A stretch of DNA of 64,000 bases, from assembly GCA_035135055.1 (NCBI GenBank), contig JAVFHQ010000013.1, positions 186,001 through 250,000 of the forward strand, in the 5' to 3' direction. The position numbers and the translations under genes are program-made. Numbering within the stretch: position 1 is the stretch's first letter; each line of letters opens with the position of its first letter. Below are positions 41,320 through 52,657 of this stretch, piece by piece. A model generated the notes under the pieces. It was not told the DNA's origin. It saw nothing but the letters and a program-made list of their open reading frames with translations, and ran no database searches. The DNA is from Oleoguttula mirabilis (lineage: Eukaryota; Ascomycota; Dothideomycetes; Mycosphaerellales; Teratosphaeriaceae).

Positions 41320-42194
41320 AAGCACAATCGCCGCTCTACTACATGAGCCACGGCGTTGGATCAGGTCTGGGCGATCCCGAGCGCATAGTGTCCGGATCGC
41401 CTGCCATCACAGGCTGTGGGCTGTGCGCTTCATGCCGTTCGGCCCTCGCATTCTGCCCAGAGCAGCGTTCACGTGGGCCATGTCCCATCGACTAGGGTCG
41501 AGCCACGCCAGATCGCCGTTGATGCACGAGCGCTGGTACCGTTGTCGCCGACCCTGCGGATCCTCCGTCTCTGGGTTGTCGAACAATTGTCGCGCCAGGC
41601 CATCAGCACTGGACAGCTTACTCGCTCGACGTCGTTCCGCAGAGAGTGCTGCACCAACCTTCAGTTCCTCCCAGTCCTCCTCGCCTCCGCAGTCTTCGGC
41701 GCAAGCGTGGCCTTCACCGCCCGTGCAGAACACACATTGAGTGTCCGGGAGCCCAATTCACTCCGCCAGTCCCTCATCCAGATCATGCGGGTTTCGTGTT
41801 CCCATACACCGTACTGGTACTCCACACGCACCCCGTCATCAGGATGAGCCAAGCTGTTCAAACACTTCCGCAAGCGTCCAACGCTTGCTGCTAACGTCCT
41901 TCGCATCCATCGCCACCGCCTCGTTAAGTGCTCCGGCCTACAGTGCCAGAACCTGCGTCAGCATGTGCAGATCGGTGACATCCAGCGGCGTGCATCATGA
42001 CACATCCGGTGCGACATACGGAGGAGGTCCGCAGAGTAGCTGCACTTTGCGAGGGCAGTAGGTTCGCTTTGATGACGAGGCCACGAAAACGAGAGAGCAG
42101 GTTTATTGGAAGGAAGCTTGCGACAGAACAGGTTCCGAGATCATGGGTCTATACAATAAGCAGAGGTTCTATGTATCGATAGCATGTGACACAC
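41320..42194. other. Convergent intergenic region, possible unresolved minus-strand gene
   Basis: A minus-strand open frame ending at 41407 has coding-like content with a Cys/His cluster (CVFCTGGEGHACAEDC) and WLDPSRWDMAHVNAALGRM. No start or upstream exon could be joined in frame, so no CDS is called. Confidence 0.35.
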
Positions 42195-43793
42195 TCAGTC
42201 CTCCCTCTCCCTTCCCTTACTACGTCCCCACACCTCGTCGGCGTCCTTCTTGCCCTTCGTCTCCGGCACCCACCAAGCAGTGAACAGTCCAAATACCAGC
42301 GCAAACGCAGCGAAGATGAAGTATACCTGCCCTTTACCCAGCTTCTCATTCACCACGGGGAAGAACTGCGCGACGACGAAGGTGGCGATCCAATTGGCTG
42401 CCAGTGCCCAGCTCTGCGTGGCGCCTACTGCCTCCGCGCCGACAAGCTCGGAAGACAGGATGAATGGGATCGGGCCCAGGCCAAGCCCAAAGGAGGCGAC
42501 GAAGAGCAGCACAGCGATCGCGGAGAGAGGAGCAATGCCCTTCATGATGCCGACGGCGAGGAGGATGCTGTTGACGCCCATGCCGGTTATACTCAGCAGC
42601 AGACAGGCCTTGCGACCGAGCTTGTCCACTAGGGGTGCTGCAGATAGCGTGACGATCAGATTCAATGCTGCTACGCCCACGTTCAGCAACGCGCTGTTCG
42701 CCTCCAGTAGGTCCGAGAGCAAGCTGACGCCGTACATGACGATGCTGTTGATACCGCAGAGCTGCTGCCCGACCATGATCATGACCACGGCGATGACGGC
42801 AGGCCTGTAGTCCGGATTCCGCAGCACGGCTAGGAAGCCGATGGTCTTGGCCAAGTTCTCTGCTTGCTGCTCTGCTCTGCCAACTTTGGAGTTTGGCTGC
42901 TGCTGCTGGTCCGATTCACCTTCGTCTTCAGGGTGCTCAGGCATCCTGTCCTCGTTCGTGAGGAGCGTGTCCTCCTCGTCCTCCACATCCTCCCGGCTCT
43001 CCACGCCCCAGCCTTCCACTTCCTCGTCCACGTTCGCTTCGTGCCCACGAAGCTTGCGCAGGGCGCGCTTGGCGAGGGAGGCCTTGCCGTTGTCGGCCAG
43101 CCACTTCGGACTCTCCTGTCCGCCGAGAACCAGGCCGGCTGTCTGCACGAGTGCAATGGCCCCACCTACACCCAGGATGATGCGCCAGAGCTGGCCTCTA
43201 CTCAGGAAGAGGCCGAGCACTTGGGCAATGAGGATGCCGACGTTGATCATGACCTGCGTGAAGCTGCCGAAGAAGCCCTTCTGGTGCGGAGGTGCCGTCT
43301 CGCTGATGTAGATGGGCACAATGACCGTCGCAGCCCCCGCTCCGAAACCCGAGATGAGTCGGCCGACGGTCAAGAGACCAATGTTGGTGGCCAATGCTTC
43401 GAAAACAGGGCCCACAGCAGCGAACGCCGAGGCCAGGATCATTGCTCGCAGTCTGCCATATTTAGTTGTCACCGGCCCTGCGGCCAGTGCGCCCACCAGT
43501 CCGCCGAGGGTGAAGAAGGAAGACACCACTCCAAACTGAGCGCTGTTCATTGGTATGCATTGTGGGAAGGTCCCGCTCGGGGCTGCGGTGACGGTGCTAC
43601 TGCCAAAGACCGAGTATAGGCGTGAGACTGCGCTGCCGGATACCGATAGCGACTTCTTCTGGCAGGTGATGACCTGTTGCGGCGCGTTCAGCTCGGCGAG
43701 GTGGTAGCCGAAAAGGAGTGGGCCAATGGTTGCAGTGAGCAGAGTGTACACGAAGTACGGCGTGAGGTCGTGGAAGATGCTCGAGACAGCCAT
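42195..43793 (-). CDS. MFS sugar porter-like protein, Vps73/YBR241C type
   Basis: A 532-aa single-exon MFS protein with the GLUT-like layout. Helix 1 contains GPLLFGYHLAELNAPQQVI, and signatures follow: KYGRLRAMI, GRLISGFGAGAATVIVPIYISE, QQLCGINSIVMYG, DKLGRKACLLL, SSELVGAEAVGATQS and PETKGKKDADEVW. Yeast Vps73 and YBR241C are vacuolar members of this group, with no settled substrate. The central cytosolic loop is enlarged and acidic (about residues 250-310, VDEEVEGWGVESREDVEDEEDT and Gln-rich after it). The QQLCGIN motif keeps the sugar-porter Gln-Gln pair. It is divergent from the CDK8 gene. Confidence 0.9.
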   Translation of the reverse strand: MAVSSIFHDLTPYFVYTLLTATIGPLLFGYHLAELNAPQQVITCQKKSLSVSGSAVSRLYSVFGSSTVTAAPSGTFPQCIPMNSAQFGVVSSFFTLGGLVGALAAGPVTTKYGRLRAMILASAFAAVGPVFEALATNIGLLTVGRLISGFGAGAATVIVPIYISETAPPHQKGFFGSFTQVMINVGILIAQVLGLFLSRGQLWRIILGVGGAIALVQTAGLVLGGQESPKWLADNGKASLAKRALRKLRGHEANVDEEVEGWGVESREDVEDEEDTLLTNEDRMPEHPEDEGESDQQQQPNSKVGRAEQQAENLAKTIGFLAVLRNPDYRPAVIAVVMIMVGQQLCGINSIVMYGVSLLSDLLEANSALLNVGVAALNLIVTLSAAPLVDKLGRKACLLLSITGMGVNSILLAVGIMKGIAPLSAIAVLLFVASFGLGLGPIPFILSSELVGAEAVGATQSWALAANWIATFVVAQFFPVVNEKLGKGQVYFIFAAFALVFGLFTAWWVPETKGKKDADEVWGRSKGRERED

Positions 43794-44509
43794 GGCGCCA
43801 AGTGGTCACCGACCAGTTTGTTCGAAGCTGTCGTTGTTGTTGTTGTTGTTGTTGCCCTGCAGGTCCGCCTTAGATGTGGTGTCCCGGGACCGACGCGGGT
43901 GTCTGAGAGCGTGAGATAGTGGCAGCGCCGTGCTTATGCCAGGAGGATAATACTGAACGGATCTGGCCGAGCAGAATAGAGTTCAGGGCTTCCGTGCTGC
44001 TGGATGTGCCGCCATGTGCAGGTGAAGTTGGAATCCGTGGTAGAGCTTCGAGCGGAGCTCCCCGCTATTACGGGAGTCACTGTGACGTTGCGGCGGATCT
44101 ATGCATTCAACCTCCACCATCGGTAGCCTGCCTGCATAACTGTGATGCGATTTGATGATTGATCATGCAGTGCTCGGTCTATGATTCTATCTGTCTCGCT
44201 CAGCTGCCGGCCCACGCCTCCGCATAGTGCACTCCGCAGTATGTACGCGCGTTGCTTTGCAACCCGCTCCGCGCTCTATCGCTTGCTAATAACGAGCCCC
44301 CCATCACAGCGTCAAACTGGATGCACGTCGCCAGACCGGCCCGATGCGACCACGCGTGACGCGACACGCTAATGTCACTCCTTCGCACCTACTACTCCAC
44401 TCGGAAAACCAAACGGCTTTACCGCTACTCCGCTTAGGCACGCCGTAGGTTCCCCAAGCAAAACGCCCGGTCTGACGCTCGCGCTTGCGTGCCTTGGGGC
44501 CTCGGGGCC
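43794..44509. other. Divergent intergenic region (MFS / SSN3)
   Basis: About 700 bases. A (TTG)n run of six triplets lies at about 43830-43852 in the MFS leader. No gene seen. Confidence 0.5.
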
Positions 44510-46155
44510 ATGGCGACCTCGAATCCGCCGTCGACCGGCGGAGGAATGGGTCCGCCTTCCGTGACTGTTAAAATCGCCAATGCTTCCGCTGCGAGCGTAC
44601 CTGCGCAGAATCCGGGCTTGAAGAGGACGGCGCAGTCGGCTTTCGAAGGTGAGCCTCTTCTCGATAGTCCTTCACAGTCATAGGAACGGGAGCCATAGTC
44701 TGTGAAAAATACACCGAGCCTGGAATAATCCCGCACCATGTATCATGCATGAGCCGGCGATATCATAGGCACCTCACAGCTTCCTGATTCGGCATATTGC
44801 TGTGCTCGGTCTCCGGTTTTGCACGTGACCCTGATATATGCCGTTCAACAGCTCATTCCTTCGCAGAAGCGCCCGACACACCGCCACTTGTCAAGATGAA
44901 CGCAACACCATACACGCCGCAACGGCACATCAACGACCACTACGACATCGTTGGCTTCATCAGCAGTGGCACATATGGCCGCGTCTACAAGGCTGTGTCC
45001 AAGCGCAGCAGCACGCGGCCGCCGGATGTATTCAAACACCCTTCCGGCCGCATCATCGAGGCCTTTGCCATCAAGAAGTTCAAGCCGGACAAGGAGGGCG
45101 CCGAGCTGCAGTATACCGGTATCTCGCAGTCGGCGATCCGCGAGATGGCACTGTGCACCGAGCTGTCGAACCCGTCCTTGATTCATCTGGTGGAGATCAT
45201 ACTGGAGTCCAAGTGCATCTTCATGGTCTTCGAGTATGCCGAGCACGACTTGCTGCAGATTATCCACCACCACAGCTTGCTGCCTCGGACACCCATCCCG
45301 GCCTCCATGCTCCGGTCCTGCATGTACCAGCTGTTGTCCGGCCTACTGTATCTGCACCAGAACTGGGTCATCCACCGCGACCTCAAGCCCGCAAACATCA
45401 TGGTCACCTCCCGCGGCGAGATCAAGATAGGCGATCTTGGCCTGGCTCGCCTGTTCTACAAGCCTCTCCACGCACTCTTCAGCGGCGATAAAGTCGTCGT
45501 GACGATATGGTACCGTGCGCCCGAACTGCTTCTAGGCTCGCGGCACTACACTCCCGCCATTGACCTATGGGCTGTGGGCTGCATCTTCGCCGAGCTCTTG
45601 AGTCTACGGCCGATCTTTAAGGGCGAGGAGGCGAAGCAGGACAGCAAGAAGGCCGTGCCGTTTCAGAGAAACCAGATGGGCAAGATCGGCGAGGTGCTGG
45701 GCTTGCCGAAGAAGCAAGACTGGCCTCTCCTGCAGGCCATGCCCGAGTACCCTAACCTGCAGACCGTCAACATGCACAACCCCGCCGTCAACCGACCCGT
45801 GGGGTTGGACAAATGGTACCGCAACACCGTGACGAACAACAACTACAGCGGGCAGAACGGCGCGCCGCCACCGGACGACTCGGCGCTGGACCTGCTCAAG
45901 CGCCTGCTGGAGTACGACCCGCTGAAGCGCTTGACGGCCGAGCAAGCGCTGGGGCATCCCTACTTCATCGGCGACGGCACCGGCAAGCCGCCGAGCGGGA
46001 ACTGCTTCGAGGGGTTGGAGACCAAGTACCCGGCGCGCAAGGTGAGCACGGAGGCGCACGAGATTAGCACGGGCAGTTTGCCGGGGACGAAGCGTAGTGT
46101 GCTGCCGGATGATGGCTTGTTGAGGCCGCCGCAGAAGAAGCTGAGGGATGGGTAA
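44510..46155 (+). CDS. SSN3: Mediator-associated cyclin-dependent kinase Ssn3 (CDK8)
   Basis: A 475-aa kinase of the Mediator CDK8 module, which with cyclin C, Med12 and Med13 regulates RNA polymerase II initiation. Exons are 44510-44648 and 44867-46155. The 218-nt intron is long for this window but keeps frame (QSAFE/EAPDTPPLVK). The kinase starts YDIVGFISSGTYGRVYKA, has a CDK8-type insertion (STRPPDVFKHPSGRIIEA) before the ATP-binding IKKFKPD, GISQSAIREMA in the alphaC helix, HRDLKPANI, DLGLARLF and VTIWYRAPELLLG. There is no activating Thr in the usual T-loop place (GDKVVVT instead), as in CDK8. A basic tail ends PPQKKLRDG. If exon 1 is wrong, Met57 would be the start. Confidence 0.92.
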
Positions 46156-47744
46156 TTGTTCCTTCTTGGGAGAAAGAGGCGGTGGAATCAATGTTTTGGA
46201 GAGAGCGCAGCTGAGTTGTTGCATGATGCCGTTAGCAGCTCGCTAATGGGAGAGTGCCATAGGTGCGCCTGCCGAAAAGGTAGTCGACGAGGGCTACTTC
46301 AGGTGTGGGCTAAGGTGCATAGTGTCTGCAGTTTCGGCGGCGCGGTCTGTAGAGGAGACAGGCAGGCACGGTTGTGTGGGATGAGGCTAGCCTTGGGGAG
46401 GATGATTGGCGAGGAGGCGTGAATGACGAGGGCGATGGTGCGTGCCACCGTAGGGCACGGTCACGCCGAGCAGAAACGACGTTACCAATGTGAGGATACC
46501 CTCATCAGAACGATGATGGCATCGAGGAGTCAGGAGGCAGATTGGATAGGCTTGGGTAGACATCTCCAGCAGCGACGAACAAGCGAACGGGGCAGCAGCC
46601 CACGACTTTAGTAGAGCTATGAGTACGACACCGTACCAACTCCATCGCGCGGTATTCCAAGAGAACTCCGCAGCACCCAAACGGGTGGCAAAGACGAGGC
46701 CTGGCAACAGAGGCCTAAATGGCGCACGATAGGCCGAGGCTCTACAATGGTCCTTCCTCCACACTGCGACATCGTACCAAATATTGGCGTCACCAATCAA
46801 GCCGCTGACGCTCCGTCCTCGCGCCTTTTGACACGGTCACGGCGCAATCGTTCATGCCGTAAGGGACGACTATTGCAGTTCCGTCGGGTGGGGTGACTGG
46901 CTACCGTTGAGTTACTGCCGCTACGACACCAACGAATTACAGTCCGCTCTCGAGACATGACGACGTGCGCCGTTAGCGTTTGCAGGTCAGTGAGCAAGCC
47001 TGGGGGAGGCTGGCAAGACACCTTCCGTCTTGCGCCGGGAGACTGCAGCAGGTCCATGCTCGGGGGAGGCGGACACCGTAAGGGCGTCCGCCGCTCCGAC
47101 TCGTCGGCCGAGGCAACGAAATAGTATAGATACTTTGCTCCGGGTCGCAGAGCGGGAGAGCATTTGTGGCCTCGTCTCGACACCCTCGGTTGCCATGTTC
47201 GACGGGTTCATCACTGCATCCCGGTCGGGAGCCGTAAGATGTAATGGCAAGGTAACGATGCCCCCTCTGCGACTGATTGAAGGTCTTGATGCTGATCTAT
47301 GGAACAGGCGCGCGTGTATAGCCCTCGTGGGTTGGCCAGAAGGGTAGCCAGTGCGTTTGTGGAGCGCGGCTTACCGAGGCTCTTTGCTGGCAACGCCACT
47401 TTGGCACCCAACATGCCCTTCGGAACCCGCATTGTGCGAATGTAAGCAGCTGTGCCTGTCGGCCACGGGTGTTGCCACGGGTCCTGTCTATCTGGGACAG
47501 TCCGGGATGTGAACTTGGGTGTGAATGTGTAGGTGAAGGTGAAGGTGAAGGTGAAAGGAAATGGCCTTTGTGTTCTAAGCTCCCAAACACGCGCGAGCAT
47601 GCCCAAAGGTATTGTGCGCACCAGGACTTTGCTTCCGCATCCTCGGATTTGCACTCTGGACAGTCCCTCCCCAAAAGGCCCCCAAATCCCCCTTACCTTA
47701 ACGAGTTCACAACAGCGACGGAAATCCAGCACCGACAGTCCGCA
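46156..47744. other. Long intergenic region
   Basis: About 1.6 kb. It holds a GGTGAA hexamer tract at about 47533-47560. Overlapping open frames on both strands have no motif. No gene called. Confidence 0.5.
47533..47560. repeat. GGTGAA hexamer microsatellite
   Basis: Four near-perfect GGTGAA/AGGTGA units lie about 190 bp before the first LPAELR-family gene. A shorter GGTGAA tract lies at about 48634-48650 before the second copy, consistent with duplication of the upstream region. Confidence 0.8.
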
Positions 47745-48464
47745 ATGTCCGAACAGTCCCCTCTCCTGCGTCTGCCAGCCGAGCTACGTATCGCCATCTA
47801 CGAGCTCGTCGCCGAAGCCGGCAACCGCACGATCATCTTCGACCGCGACACCGTAACCCACCCGTCCGGCACACTCGCCACGGTGAACCGTCAGCTACGC
47901 AACGAGTACCTCCCGATCCTGCGTCAGCGAACCAAACGGACGGACACAGTGCGAGCACGCATCGAAGGATTCAGCTTCGACAGCCTGACCCGCTTCCTCA
48001 AGAGCAGCGTACCAACGTTCTCCGACGACGCCCCAAGGACTGCTGTGCGAGAGCTGCAGATCACCTTAGTCCTCAACGACCCAAAGTGCCGCGTCAACAT
48101 CGAGCAACTGCATCGCTGGCTCGATGACCGCGCGTACAAGTGCCGGCACGACCACTTCTGGGTGACGTACAGGGTCGAGATCGACTGGGAGCGGTGCTCG
48201 GTGGCGGGCATTCGGGGGTTGGAGCGGGCGGTTGAGCGGGCGAGCATTCGGGGGTATGAGCATGCGGTTGGGCGGGCGAACCAGAAAGAATGGTTCTCGC
48301 TTGATGGGGCGTTGATAAAGTGGCAATTGTATTTTGCGGCGAACATGCAGGAACGGCAAGAGTATGCTGAAGGTGGGGTGGCGCTGTGGGTGGCGGTGGT
48401 GTTCGGGGTGTTCGTGGCGGTTGCCGTGATGGTGATAGGAATGGCTATTAGCCGATCCCAATAG
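47745..48464 (+). CDS. LPAELR-family protein, copy 1 (C-terminal membrane anchor)
   Basis: A 239-aa single-exon protein of a fungal family marked by an N-terminal LLRLPAELRIAIYELVAEAG motif. Such short F-box-like 'LPxELRxxIYE' modules are common in Dothideomycete and related genomes; function is unknown. Four blocks recur in all local members: LPAELR..IYELV (9-22), VRARIEGFSFDSLTRFL, LQITLVLNDP...LHRWL, and VTYRVEIDWERC. The C-terminus ends in a strong hydrophobic helix (ALWVAVVFGVFVAVAVMVIG), so it may be tail-anchored. The nearest relative is the next gene downstream in the same orientation, with which it shares 3' flanking sequence. Confidence 0.8.
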   Translation: MSEQSPLLRLPAELRIAIYELVAEAGNRTIIFDRDTVTHPSGTLATVNRQLRNEYLPILRQRTKRTDTVRARIEGFSFDSLTRFLKSSVPTFSDDAPRTAVRELQITLVLNDPKCRVNIEQLHRWLDDRAYKCRHDHFWVTYRVEIDWERCSVAGIRGLERAVERASIRGYEHAVGRANQKEWFSLDGALIKWQLYFAANMQERQEYAEGGVALWVAVVFGVFVAVAVMVIGMAISRSQ

Positions 48465-48806
48465 GCGTACATATAAGCGGCTTAGCGACGTGGTGGACGA
48501 TATGATCATTGCGTTGGAGCGGTGTATATGGAAATTGGCGTTCTCTACCTTGAGATAGTTGTAGAGAAGAAAGTGAATGTGAATGTGAAAGTGAAAGTGA
48601 GTGTGAATATGAACATAACAGAATGAAAAAATGAATGGTGAAGGTGAAGGTGCGAACGCCCTGGGGCCCCCAAACACGCAAGTGAGAACTCTCGTTGCCG
48701 TTGGCTCTCCCATCTCGTACTTACTCCCTCTGGACAACGCTCATCGTCGACCCTCTAGTACCCTGAGACATCAGACATCCGCACAGATCCAGCGCCGCAG
48801 CCCACG

Positions 48807-49472
48807 ATGGCCGCACAGTCCCCGCTCCTATGTCTGCCAGGCGAGCTACGCAACGCCATCTACGAGCTCGTCGCGGACTCCGGCGACACGCTCATCTTCG
48901 AGCGAGATGCCATGACCAGCCCACCCGCCACGCTCGCCGCCGTGAACCGTCAGCTCCAGCACGAGTACCTCCCCATCCTCGACCTCCGCGCGCGCATTAA
49001 GCGGACGCGCAAAGTGCAAGCCCGCATCGAAAACTTCGACTTCGACGCGCTGACTCGCTTCCTCGACTCCATCCGTCTCATCTCCGCCGGCGAAGGCAGC
49101 GGCCGAGAGCTGGCCATCACGCTGGTCTTCACCGACGCCAAGTGCAGCAGCATTAACACGGATTCTCTACAGCGCTGGCTGCGCGACTGCGACCTCAAGC
49201 ACAGGCTGCGGGGCATCGCGTCAGTCACGTATGTGGTGGCGGACGACCGAGAGCGCTGCTGCTCGGCGGAGGGCCTGCCGGGGGTGGAGCAAGCGCTGGC
49301 ACATCTGAGCGATGATGGGTGGGGCTCTCTGGACGAGGCGCCGATTCATATAGCGGTGTACACCGCGCTAAGTAAGCGGCGGCGGGAGAAGTCTCCACGT
49401 TCCAAGGCAGTAGTGTGGGTGGCGGTAGGGATAATGGCAGCGGTTGGTGGCGCCTACTTGCGATGGGCGTAA
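48807..49472 (+). CDS. LPAELR-family protein, copy 2 (tandem duplicate)
   Basis: A 221-aa single-exon paralogue of the preceding gene. It begins MAAQSPLLCLPGELRNAIYEL and keeps VQARIENFDFDALTRFL, LAITLVFTDAKC...LQRWL, VTYVVADDRERCC, and a C-terminal hydrophobic helix (AVVWVAVGIMAAVGGAY). Both copies are followed by the same GAGATAGTTGTAGAGA flank (48552 and 49534, 982 bp apart), showing a tandem segmental duplication that includes non-coding flanks. The two proteins have diverged strongly, so the duplication is not recent or the genes evolve fast. Confidence 0.8.
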   Translation: MAAQSPLLCLPGELRNAIYELVADSGDTLIFERDAMTSPPATLAAVNRQLQHEYLPILDLRARIKRTRKVQARIENFDFDALTRFLDSIRLISAGEGSGRELAITLVFTDAKCSSINTDSLQRWLRDCDLKHRLRGIASVTYVVADDRERCCSAEGLPGVEQALAHLSDDGWGSLDEAPIHIAVYTALSKRRREKSPRSKAVVWVAVGIMAAVGGAYLRWA

Positions 49473-49754
49473 GCGGCGGGTGACGCAGTGGATGAGAGCA
49501 TCCTTGGTCTCTATCTCCACCTCAGGCATACACGAGATAGTTGTAGAGAGGAAAGTGAAGTGAAGCCCAAAACTCGCCGTCTCACCGCCCAGCGCGGCAG
49601 ATATTCCGCTCTCCGCCAATTTCCAGGCTTGGCATCTCCCATCGCCGAAGCTCTGTCCATCTGAAAAGTTCGAGCTCTCCATACCGCAATCGCAACCGCA
49701 ATCGCAATCGCACATCCAACCCTACCACACATCTCTTCACACACACCCGCACAA

Positions 49755-50643
49755 ATGGCCAAAGACAAATCCGAGGCGGAGATCCGCGAGAAGAAGGAGA
49801 AGAAGGAGAAGAAGGACAAGAAGCGCAAGTCGTCCGAGGTCGACGGCGGCCTCGACGACTCCATGACCGCTGGCGCGACGCCCGCCAAGAAGGAGAAGAA
49901 GGAGAAGAAGCACCGCAAGTCCCTCACCGCTGCGGCGGAGGTGGTGGACGCCGATGGGGATGTGGTGGTGGGCGATGCACAGCCCAGCGCGGTGAAGGCC
50001 GAGGCTGGCGATGGGGAGGAGGAGGAGGAGAAGAAGGATGAGGCGGAGAGTGCCAAGGCGGAGATCCCGCTGGGCGCCTTTGTGCCGTTTGCGAATCCGC
50101 TGTGCGACGAGAAGGCGCAGAAGAAGGTGTTGAAGAGTGTGAAGAAAGGTATGCTCAAAACCCCCCCCCCCTCTCCAACGCACAAACCCCCCTCGCTCCC
50201 CTTCCCAACCATCCACGAAAACTACATCAACCCCACTAACCCTCCATGTGCGTAATTGAACAGCCGCCAAGAACAAAGCCCTCAAGCGCGGCGTCAAGGA
50301 ATGCGTCAAAGCCATCCGCAAATCCCCCGCCGCCGTTCCCTCGGCCGTCTCCAACCCCTCCATAATCCCGCCGGGCATTGTCGTGCTCGCCGCCGACATC
50401 AGCCCCATGGACGTCATCTCCCACATCCCCGTGCTGTGCGAAGACCACAACATCCCCTACGTCTACGTGCCGTCGCGCGCGGAGCTGGGCGCGGCGGGGA
50501 GTACCAAACGGCCTACGAGTGTTGTTATGTTGACGCCGAAGCAAGGGAAAGGCGCGGGCGAGGAGGGGGCCGGGGAGTGGGAGGAGGCGTACAAGGAGCT
50601 GTACAAGCTGAGTTTGAAGTTGGGCCAGGCTGTCAAGGTATAG
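49755..50643 (+). CDS. NHP2: H/ACA snoRNP protein Nhp2 (L7Ae family)
   Basis: A 257-aa nucleolar RNA-binding protein, core part of H/ACA snoRNPs that guide pseudouridylation of rRNA. Exons are 49755-50148 and 50264-50643. The 115-nt intron joins VLKSVKK to AAKNKALKRGVKE in frame and contains a run of 11 or more C. The L7Ae domain carries KRGVKECVKAIRK, IVVLAADISPMDVISHIPVLCE and IPYVYVPSRAELG, with the GSTKRPTSVVML loop. The first 100 residues are a Lys/Glu-rich extension with several KKEKKEKK runs, much longer than in yeast Nhp2 (about 156 aa in total) and likely nuclear or nucleolar targeting sequence. Confidence 0.94.
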
Positions 50644-51349
50644 CGTGGAAGTCCCCAATGCCGAGCTTCCCGGGGCGAGATGATGGGTGCGCAATTTGAC
50701 TGGACATGGCTGCCTGCTTTGTGGTTCACTGGGAGGCGTTGGCGGAGTACTGACTGGAGCCCGAGGCCCATCTACCTACCCATCTGCGTTCAGTGGGAGA
50801 AGGACGGTGCGGCCTTTCTCTTCGCGCGGCGACGAAGGAAATGGGGATGGCAGAAACTCTGTCGTCTCTCGTGTGCAAAGTATCGCACGGCTGGCAATGT
50901 ATGCTATGGTTCACCCAAGCGCAGCTATTACTGTACAGCTAAGATACACTGCCGCCTGCTCCTGCTCCTGTTTCATTCCGCAGCAAACACACGGCGAAGA
51001 AAAGAAATTGGTATCACGCAAAATGCGACAACAACGAAAGATGTCCCGACCGCTACAACCCCCCCTCCCGCCAGTAGCGCCTCGCCAGACTGTCCAGTCC
51101 CACCAGGCGTATGTATGTATGTTCGCGTATGTCTCCAAGCACAACTGCCAATCACCCTCCCTCGCAACATCCAACCCGGCCCGATCCATCCATCCATCCA
51201 TCCATCCCTCCATCCGTCGTGGCCATTCGCGCTTTTGAAACGAGGCCCAGAAGGGAGGGCACGCATGGCGAAGGTCCGGAAGAGGCACGCATCGCCGTGG
51301 CAATCTTGCCCCAGCGCGACAAGCAAGCCAGCCTGCATGCCCCTACTAC
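50644..51349. other. Convergent intergenic region (NHP2 / GGPP synthase)
   Basis: About 700 bases with both 3' ends. A CATC tetranucleotide tract (about six units) lies at 51183-51212. No gene seen. Confidence 0.55.
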
Positions 51350-52609
51350 CTAAACCGACAGACTCCCCCTCTCATGCCGATCAACCCGCATCCGCTCCAA
51401 AATCGCCCTTACCCCATCTCCCCCACCCGCACCCGCACCCGCACCCCCATCCGCCAAACTCCCCTCAACCCCCCCAACCAACCCCACCGCCCTCCTCGTC
51501 AACCCCCGCAAAACCCTGCGCGTATACGCAAAACTCCCCGTCCTCTCCTCCATATACCGCACCGCAAACCGCTTGACCCCCTCATCCGTCGTCTTCTGGC
51601 GCAGAATATTAAGCAGCGTCAGATCCGTCGGCTCGGAGCGGATCGCGTGGATGACCGGGAAAGAGAATTTCCCTTCAGTCAGGTCTTCGCAGAGGCCCTT
51701 GTTGGCTGTGTAGGTGGTGTCGGACAGGTTGCGGTAGTCGTCGAGGATTTGGAAGAGCAGGCCGATGGTGTTGGCTAGGGGGATGTAGTCGGTTTTGGTG
51801 GTGGGGGGGTTGCTGTTGTTGTTGTTGCCGTCGCCGCCGCCTCCGACCGTTGGGCCTCCTCCTGCTGCTGCTGCGGCTGCTTCACCCCTCCTTTCTTCTG
51901 CGTCCGCATCGGCGGTGCTGCCGCTACTGCCGTTGGCCGGCCGCCGGTCGGCATTATGACTCGGACTCTCGGCGCACATCAACTTGATCGCCAAGCGGAA
52001 CAGCCCGCCCGTCTTATTGCCCACCATCTCCAAGTAATCGTCCTCGCTCGGGCACGTCAGCGTGTCGCGCCAGAACAGATCCATACCCTGGCCGCGATGC
52101 AAGTTCACCAGCTCTTCGGCGAAGATCGCTACTACGCCTTGTTGCTGCCCACCACCACCACTTCCACTCCCACTCCCACCACCTTCCCCACTCCCATCCC
52201 CACTATTCGTCTGCGCACTAGGCAACTTCATCAACTCCTGCAGCGCGCAGAAGTACACGTAGTTCGCGCTATTCACCGTCTGCGCCTCGCCGTAGATTTT
52301 ATGCGCGGCCGGCACGCCTCGCCGCAGCGTGGAGCTGTCTTCGACGTCGTCGATGAGGAGGGAGGCGGTGTGCAGCATGCCGACGACGCGGGTGATGATG
52401 GCGAGGGAGGCGGGCGGGACGCGCAGCCAGGCGTTGAAGGCGGTGATGAGCTGGGAGCGGATGTCTTTGCCCGGGTGCGCTTCGAGGTAGGTGTAGGGGG
52501 CGCGGAGGATGGTTTCTTTCTCGGCCGTCCAGGTTGTGGAGGGGTGGGGGTTGGTGAAGGGTGAGGGGGCAGAGGGGGTGGTGGGGGATGTGGAAGGGTG
52601 GGCGAGTGG

Positions 52610-52657
<48 letters not shown>

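Noticed and set aside
41407..41906. Minus-strand frames with a Cys/His cluster (CVFCTGGEGHACAEDC) and coding-like content
   Set aside because: The upstream frame runs into TGA and no in-frame start or acceptable splice to the next upstream frame was found. It may be a real small gene, but the structure cannot be supported.
47211..47732. Minus-strand ORF with (FT)n tract
   Set aside because: It is the reverse translation of the GGTGAA microsatellite and surrounding promoter; no family motif.
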